In this document: positions 7,117 through 10,588 of the stretch, one piece after another | Layout: every line of letters starts with the position of its first letter | How positions within the stretch are numbered: the stretch's first letter is position 1 | Assembly: GCA_001783355.1 (NCBI GenBank) | Contig: MFMA01000021.1 | Location: forward strand, 1-10,588 | Reading direction: 5' to 3' | DNA: 10,588 bases | Source: Candidatus Kaiserbacteria bacterium RIFCSPLOWO2_01_FULL_54_20 | GTDB taxonomy: Bacteria > Patescibacteriota > Minisyncoccia > Phycocordibacterales > UBA2100 | Position numbers and translations under genes: made by a program | The notes under the pieces: model-generated | What the model saw: the letters and a program-made list of their open reading frames with translations, nothing else | What the model was told of the DNA's origin: nothing | Database searches by the model: none

Positions 7117-7427
7117 GCCGCGAACGATAGAACTGGCGCCTTTGTTAGAGGGGGAAGCCGAAATCTCCACCACTGACCGCAACGCCCGTGCCTTCGTTTC
7201 GGTCGTTGAAAATTGAATAGGCAGAAAAGGGAAACGCGCGCGTCCGCATCGCGGCGCTCGCATTGTTATTCCTCTTCTCCGGCACAAATCCATTGCGCTG
7301 GAAGGAGGGGTCGCAAATGATCTCTCGAATACCACAGCTTGTCATCTGGTATTCGTAGCTCTATGCCCGGCAAGGGGCACCACCCGACTCACTCACCGCC
7401 GAGCGCGGGAGATGAAGGGAGAACGTT
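7117..7427 (+). promoter_or_regulatory. Long structured 5' leader RNA before the 7428 gene
   Basis: This ~300-base stretch has no long convincing ORF but ordered local structure. Hairpin 1 pairs CCTCTT-(C)-TCCGGC (7271-7283) with GCTGGAAGGAGG (7297-7308): 12 pairs, one bulged C at 7277, a 13-base loop, extendable by a few weak pairs. It covers the Shine-Dalgarno AAGGAGG of the 13-codon ORF at 7317. Hairpin 2 pairs CGAATACCA (7326-7334) with TGGTATTCG (7347-7355) perfectly, inside that ORF. Hairpin 3 pairs TGCCC (7364-7368) with GGGCA (7375-7379). The main gene has its own ribosome-binding site, AAGGGAG (7415-7421). It matches no riboswitch or housekeeping RNA I know (no tmRNA, RNase P or SRP landmarks). 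Cis-regulation or an independent RNA are both possible. Confidence 0.5.
7317..7358 (+). CDS. 13-codon ORF in the leader with a strong, hairpin-buried ribosome-binding site
   Basis: ATG 7317 to TAG 7356-7358 encodes MISRIPQLVIWYS. AAGGAGG at 7302-7308 lies 8 bases before the ATG, the best Shine-Dalgarno arrangement in the window, yet it sits in the 3' arm of a 12-pair hairpin. The ORF contains a perfect 9-pair stem, so its translation would melt that stem. This is the architecture of a leader peptide in translational attenuation. Production of the peptide is not demonstrated, and the match could be chance. Confidence 0.4.
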   Translation: MISRIPQLVIWYS

Positions 7428-8012
7428 ATGAAGTTCAGGAAGCAGATTAGCGCCACCACCGCAACCGCCGTCATCGATCGCCTCGTGGAAGTGGCGGTCC
7501 GAGCAGGTCAGCAGTGGGACTGGGTCAAGTTCGTCCTGTCCGATGGGACTGACGTGGTCTGTTCAGGCTATTCCGCAGAAGCGGTTTATAAGCCCGAACA
7601 TTTCGCGTCGGTCATCGCCTACGCCATGAGCTCCACGATAGAAGTCACCAGAGAGCAGGGGCGCTACGTCCTCGCCTTCCAAGGGCAACGTGGTTCGCTG
7701 CTCGGGCATTGGGGCATCGTCGAGCTGTTGAAAACAGACGGCGGTGAGATCTCGGACTATGAGACCTCCGTTCCTGGAATGGAACCCTGGGAAGATTTAC
7801 TCGGTTGGTTCCGCCGCATCGTCGGCAATCCGACCGAGCCTCTTCATCCCTTCGACCCCGTCAACGGCGCCGGAGAAGCTGCGAAATTCAATCGCCGCTT
7901 TCATCAGGCAATTGGTGAGTTGGTTCGGAAGCGCAAGCTCAATGGTGAACAATTGAGGGTGCATCGCAACATAATCGTTGCGGACATCAAGCGCGAGTAC
8001 AAGTGGGCATAG
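7428..8012 (+). CDS. Hypothetical protein, 194 residues, family not recognised
   Basis: ATG 7428 is preceded by AAGGGAG at 7415-7421 with good spacing, after a perfect promoter and a ~300-base leader, so expression is likely. I do not recognise the family. No signal peptide, transmembrane segment, metal-binding motif or nucleotide-binding loop is visible, so it should be a soluble cytoplasmic protein. The N-terminal half (about 30-105) alternates hydrophobic and polar residues as in a beta-rich alpha/beta fold (for example WDWVKFVLSDGTDVVCSGY). A Trp-rich patch, EPWEDLLGWFRRIVG, lies at about 119-133. The C-terminal third is basic and helical, with FNRRFHQAIGELVRKRKLNG and a tail ending IKREYKWA, compatible with nucleic-acid or ribosome contact, which is speculation. 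Its neighbours give no functional hint, because uvrA upstream is separated by this gene's own promoter. A terminator follows at 8133. Confidence 0.75.
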   Translation: MKFRKQISATTATAVIDRLVEVAVRAGQQWDWVKFVLSDGTDVVCSGYSAEAVYKPEHFASVIAYAMSSTIEVTREQGRYVLAFQGQRGSLLGHWGIVELLKTDGGEISDYETSVPGMEPWEDLLGWFRRIVGNPTEPLHPFDPVNGAGEAAKFNRRFHQAIGELVRKRKLNGEQLRVHRNIIVADIKREYKWA

Positions 8013-8092
8013 CTTTCACTGCAGATTGGATTCTGCCGTTTGGTTGTCGATCGTTTTGACAATCGGGGGACGTACGCAACATCCCCACTTTC

Positions 8093-8121
8093 TCAAGCGT
8101 TTGATTAAATCGAACGTTTGA
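8093..8121 (+). other. 13-pair stem-loop downstream of the 7428 gene
   Basis: TCAAGCGTTTGAT (8093-8105) pairs with ATCGAACGTTTGA (8109-8121) around a TAA loop. Eleven pairs are Watson-Crick; the other two (8097/8117 and 8102/8112) are G-U only if the plus strand is the RNA. Together with the next hairpin it forms a compact structured 3' region. The rest of 8013-8092 holds no gene I can support. Confidence 0.55.
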
Positions 8122-8132
8122 AGGAGTGAAGT

Positions 8133-8202
8133 CCCCGCGAAGCTATGGGTTCTAGTAGCACCTCTAACTGCTGCTCCTGCCCGTAGCTTTGTGGGGATTT
8201 TT
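8133..8202 (+). terminator. Large intrinsic terminator between the convergent genes
   Basis: CCCCGCGAAGCTATGGG (8133-8149) pairs with CCCGTAGCTTTGTGGGG (8180-8196) over 17 positions, three of them G-U wobbles valid only in plus-strand RNA. An inner stem pairs AGTAGC (8154-8159) with GCTGCT (8170-8175). ATTTTT (8197-8202) follows directly. It should stop transcription from the 7428 gene before it reaches the minus-strand pair. On the minus strand the run after the hairpin is only moderately T-rich. The two-level stem is longer than most terminators, so it may also act as a small RNA or 3' UTR element. Confidence 0.8.
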
Positions 8203-8212
8203 GCTTGGGCCG

Positions 8213-8563
8213 TCAGAAGATAATGGGTTTTCTGTCTATCGAGATGGACTCGACCCATCTGACGCCCTCTCTTTTGTCCTCGGAATAATACACAATGACC
8301 AGTCTGCTGCCGACTTGAAAACTAAGTTCACACCAGCCATCGCGCGCCCTTTTTCTGCCCAACACGCGATTCCGCCCGAGATATTTCTCAATCGCATCAT
8401 ATATTTCAGCGAACAATTGCTTAGAATTGCCGCGAACGCTTTCGAGGATTATCTCTTCGTTCCACAAACCGCTGTCACGGTACAGCTCAAGAAATGCTTC
8501 CTCGTAATGAAAAACAAAGGAGTTTACATCGGCAAGCGCCGACTCTCTAAACCGCAGCGCCAT
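8213..8563 (-). CDS. RelE/ParE-like toxin candidate
   Basis: A 116-residue protein starting at ATG 8563; the longer frame back to 8629 would need a TTG start inside the neighbouring gene. The layout resembles the RelE/ParE fold: an N-terminal strand ALRFRESALADV, long helices (about 15-65), a basic turn RNRVLGRKRARDGW (64-77), then strands GWCELSFQVGSRLVIVYY (76-93) and VRWVESISIDRKPIIF (101-116), like the R/W-x-I-F/Y core of this superfamily. It is somewhat longer than the usual 85-105 residues. If correct, it would cleave mRNA on ribosomes (RelE-like) or inhibit gyrase (ParE-like); which one cannot be decided by eye. The upstream 54-codon gene overlaps it by 17 bases, a common antitoxin-toxin arrangement. 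No strong Shine-Dalgarno sequence precedes the ATG, consistent with coupled translation. Assignment rests on pattern similarity only. Confidence 0.55.
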   Translation of the reverse strand: MALRFRESALADVNSFVFHYEEAFLELYRDSGLWNEEIILESVRGNSKQLFAEIYDAIEKYLGRNRVLGRKRARDGWCELSFQVGSRLVIVYYSEDKREGVRWVESISIDRKPIIF

Positions 8564-8711
8564 GACGCACGTTTCGTACCCCCGATTGTTTCTTCCACGC
8601 GGCCCGCAGGCGTTTGCGCAGACGCTCAACCGATTCGTCTATCATACGGTTCGTAAGGACGCGCATTTCAGCGGATGAATAGCCCCCCGCTTTTTTCGTC
8701 TTCCTTTTCAT
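8547..8711 (-). CDS. 54-residue basic protein, candidate antitoxin partner
   Basis: ATG 8711 to TAG 8547 encodes a very basic, Arg/Lys-rich peptide (start MKRKTKKAGGYSSAEMRVLT, middle ESVERLRKRLRAAWKKQ). The segment from about residue 14 to 42 is probably one amphipathic helix. It overlaps the start of the RelE-like gene by 17 bases in a different frame. A promoter (8746 to 8718) is placed so that transcription would begin at or next to the ATG, and no Shine-Dalgarno sequence precedes it, so a leaderless mRNA is likely. I do not recognise the family. Antitoxins usually combine a DNA-binding part with a toxin-binding helix; here only a helix is evident, and the strong positive charge is unusual for a partner of a basic toxin. 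It could instead be an unrelated small protein or a leader ORF for the downstream gene. Confidence 0.5.
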   Translation of the reverse strand: MKRKTKKAGGYSSAEMRVLTNRMIDESVERLRKRLRAAWKKQSGVRNVRHGAAV

Positions 8712-8717
8712 AGCCGC

Positions 8718-8746
8718 ACTATCGCGCCGCGCGCTCTTCTTGTCAA
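8718..8746 (-). promoter_or_regulatory. Promoter of the toxin-antitoxin-like pair
   Basis: On the minus strand a perfect TTGACA (8746-8741) is followed by exactly 17 bases and GATAGT (8723-8718), which keeps four of six consensus bases including the key A at position 2 and T at position 6. The expected start is about 8711-8712, at the ATG of the 54-codon gene. It lies just after the carB stop (8766-8768), so the pair is expressed independently of carB. Confidence 0.6.
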
Positions 8747-8765
8747 CTCGACTTTCAGCGCCATT

Positions 8766-10588
8766 TCACTTATCGCCACGATATTCGCTCCACGCTTTTG
8801 TTTTCAGTCCGTTGCCCTTCTGCTCCGCGAGCGCAGTCACAAAGCCTTCGGCCAGCTGGCGATTGGTGATGAGAGGAATGTTCATGTCGATAGCTTTGCG
8901 GCGGATGGTAAAGCCGTCAGTGTTCTCGCGTTCGTAGGCGCGGGTCGGAATGTTAATGATGAGGTCCGCAGCTCCTTTTTCGATGAGCGAGAGAACGCTT
9001 GGTTCACGCTTCGAACTGATCTTGTACACTTTCTCACAAGTAATATTATTTTCGGCAAGAAAATCGGCCGTGTGCTCGGTCGCAATAAGCTTGAACTTCA
9101 TATCCACGAGAAGTCGCATCGCTGGCAATAATTTAAGCTTGTTCTCCTCCTTGCCCAAACTCACAAGGACATTTTTCTTCGGCAGACGGAACCCCGCGGC
9201 GAGCATAGATTTTAGAAGGGCTTCCGAATACGAATCTCCGAAACACGCCACTTCACCGGTCGAAGCCATTTCCACCGACGAGCGCGGGTCGGCACCTTTG
9301 ATACGGCCGTAGGAAAATTGAGGCGATTTCACTGCGATGTAGTCGAGATCCAACGTGCGAAATCGTGCCGTTATCTTTTCTCCCAGCATGCAGCGGATAG
9401 CGACGTCGATGAAATTATGGCCCGTCACTTTAGAAACGAACGGGAAACTTCGGGACGCACGGACGTTGCACTCGATGACTTGCAGGTGGTTGTCCTTTGC
9501 GATGAACTGCATGTTAAATGGCCCCGTTATCCTCAACTCCTTGATGATGGCTTTCGTAATATCTTTTGCGCGGCGCACTGTCTCCAGATAGGTCCTTTGC
9601 GGCGGAAGCACGACCGTAGCGTCGCCCGAATGCGTTCCCGCATTCTCCACGTGTTCGGTAATCGCATAAATAACAAGCTTGCCGCCGTGCGCGACGCCGT
9701 CTATCTCTATTTCACGTGCGTTCTCGATGAACTTCGATATCACCACAGGGTGGTCGGGGGATACGTCGGTCGCCTTCTTGAGGAAAGCGAGCAGAGACTC
9801 TTTGTTCAGAGCGACTTTCATTGCGGAGCCCGACAGCACGTATGAGGGCCGCACCAATACGGGGTACCCGATGCGTTCTGCCGTCTTGATAGCCGCGCTC
9901 GCTGTCGTGAGTTCCTCCCATGCGGGCTGATCTATCTGCAGCTTATCGAGGAGAGTAGAAAATACGTGTCTGTTCTCCGCACGGTCTATGTTGGAAGGCG
10001 TAGTACCAAGTATTTTGACGCGGTTCTGGTCGAGTCGAAGGGCGAGGTTGTTGGGTATCTGGCCGCCGGTCGACACGAGGACACCCTTGGGACGCTCGAA
10101 TTCCATGATGTCCAAGACGCGCTCAAGCGTGAGTTCCTCGAAGTAGAGTCGGTCCGATTCGTCGTAATCCGTGGAAACGGTTTCCGGATTGTAATTGACC
10201 ATGATCGTCTTAAATCCTTTTGATTTCAGTGTCTTCAGAGCCTGCACGCATGACCAGTCAAATTCGACCGAAGAGCCGATGGAGTAAGGGCCGCTTCCCA
10301 AAACGGCGACACTATGTTTGTCACTCGTGACATCATCAACAGTGCCGTGGTACGTGAGGTAGAGGTAATTGGTCTTTGCCGGAAATTCACCTGCGAGCGT
10401 GTCGATCTGTTTAACGACGGGGAGTACCTTCATCTTCTTGCGAAGTGCACGCATTTTCGCTTCTGTCGTTCCCTTAACAACGGCGAGCTGCACGTCTGAG
10501 AAGCCGGCCTTTTTTGCCGCATACAGGGACTCGCGCGTAAGCGGACGCCGTTTTAGTACGCGCTCCATCTCGACTACATTTTTCATCT
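8766..10588 (-). CDS. carB: Carbamoyl-phosphate synthase large subunit, C-terminal part (5' end outside window)
   Basis: Makes carbamoyl phosphate from bicarbonate, ammonia and two ATP for pyrimidine and arginine synthesis. About 606 of the usual ~1,070 residues are visible. Residues 1-75 match the end of the oligomerisation domain (for example GFSDVQLA and DTLAGEFPA). The second ATP-grasp domain runs from about 92 to 400: LGSGPYSIGSSVEFDW (96-111), NYNPETVSTDYDESDRLYFE (131-150), RPSYVLSG (246-253), EHVENAGTHSGDAT (311-324) and VIECNVRASRSFPFVSK (370-386). The MGS-like allosteric domain occupies about 470-606. The Met at 10586 is internal, because the residues after it (VVEMERVLK) match the middle of the family alignment and the frame is open to the edge. 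The motifs SSVEFDW, EHVENAG and ECNVRxSRSFPF are of eukaryotic CAD type; E. coli has GIEFDY, EHIEQAG and EVNPRAART. The stop is TGA at 8768-8766. Confidence 0.95.
   Translation of the reverse strand, partial: MKNVVEMERVLKRRPLTRESLYAAKKAGFSDVQLAVVKGTTEAKMRALRKKMKVLPVVKQIDTLAGEFPAKTNYLYLTYHGTVDDVTSDKHSVAVLGSGPYSIGSSVEFDWSCVQALKTLKSKGFKTIMVNYNPETVSTDYDESDRLYFEELTLERVLDIMEFERPKGVLVSTGGQIPNNLALRLDQNRVKILGTTPSNIDRAENRHVFSTLLDKLQIDQPAWEELTTASAAIKTAERIGYPVLVRPSYVLSGSAMKVALNKESLLAFLKKATDVSPDHPVVISKFIENAREIEIDGVAHGGKLVIYAITEHVENAGTHSGDATVVLPPQRTYLETVRRAKDITKAIIKELRITGPFNMQFIAKDNHLQVIECNVRASRSFPFVSKVTGHNFIDVAIRCMLGEKITARFRTLDLDYIAVKSPQFSYGRIKGADPRSSVEMASTGEVACFGDSYSEALLKSMLAAGFRLPKKNVLVSLGKEENKLKLLPAMRLLVDMKFKLIATEHTADFLAENNITCEKVYKISSKREPSVLSLIEKGAADLIINIPTRAYERENTDGFTIRRKAIDMNIPLITNRQLAEGFVTALAEQKGNGLKTKAWSEYRGDK

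Noticed and set aside
7145..7345. A 66-codon minus-strand ORF across the leader
   Set aside because: It runs through the structured leader antisense to a strong promoter, has no visible ribosome-binding site and resembles no family.
8056..8061. TTGACA as the -35 of a plus-strand small RNA promoter
   Set aside because: No acceptable -10 hexamer lies 16-18 bases downstream; the hexamer is also part of a small TTGTC/GACAA dyad.
8016..8258. An 80-codon minus-strand ORF
   Set aside because: It crosses the terminator hairpin and both stem-loops and overlaps the end of the RelE-like gene.
8564..8629. A longer N-terminus for the RelE-like protein from 8629
   Set aside because: The start would be TTG inside the 54-codon gene. 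The added residues are Cys/Gly/Arg-rich and unlike the fold; ATG 8563 gives a normal first strand.
8189..8656. A 155-codon plus-strand ORF
   Set aside because: It is antisense to the RelE-like gene, starts within the terminator, and its composition looks like a shadow frame.
1..10588. Recoded TGA (Gly or Trp), CRISPR arrays, tRNA genes, transposases
   Set aside because: TGA closes tyrS, uvrB, uvrA and carB at expected lengths. No regular repeat-spacer pattern, cloverleaf with a TTCGA-type arm, or transposase motif was seen.

Overview
This window looks like chromosomal DNA from a small-genome bacterium, most likely a member of the Patescibacteria (CPR), Parcubacteria-like. That placement is inference. 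It rests on the compact UvrA with an altered first zinc site, the cupin-type phosphoglucose isomerase, tight gene packing with ATGA overlaps, and a RelE-like toxin of a style I associate with this group. TGA acts as a stop codon and Trp is read from TGG, so the code appears to be the standard bacterial one. No tRNA, rRNA, CRISPR array, transposase or phage gene is visible.

Layout, plus strand: the 3' end of tyrS (1-561) is followed by a 247-base gap before uvrB (809-2809). Inside the gap, ending in an ATGA overlap with uvrB, is a 33-codon ORF whose first 15 residues repeat the conserved UvrB N-terminus. It is either a relic of a second uvrB or a coupled leader peptide. uvrB overlaps murB (2806-3732) by 4 bases. 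Five bases later comes a cupin-type glucose-6-phosphate isomerase (3738-4313). After a 52-base gap holding a promoter-like sequence and two mutually exclusive hairpins comes uvrA (4366-7074). The block therefore joins the two damage-recognition proteins of nucleotide excision repair with one peptidoglycan-precursor enzyme and one sugar-phosphate enzyme.

From 7075 the character changes. A near-consensus promoter (7089-7116) is followed by a leader of about 300 bases. The leader contains a hairpin that buries a very good Shine-Dalgarno sequence, a 13-codon ORF behind that sequence, and further hairpins. Then comes an unrecognised 194-residue protein (7428-8012). Downstream, two stem-loops whose wobble pairs favour a plus-strand RNA end in a T-run (terminator, 8133-8202).

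Minus strand: a probable toxin-antitoxin-like pair (a 54-residue basic protein at 8547-8711 overlapping a RelE/ParE-like protein at 8213-8563) has its own promoter, placed so that the first gene would be leaderless. Upstream of it is the C-terminal part of carB (8766 to the window edge), whose motifs are of the eukaryotic CAD type rather than the E. coli type.

Most notable items: the duplicated uvrB start, the structured leader with its hidden ribosome-binding site and mini-ORF, the unknown protein it precedes, the leaderless toxin-antitoxin-like pair, and the eukaryote-like CarB.
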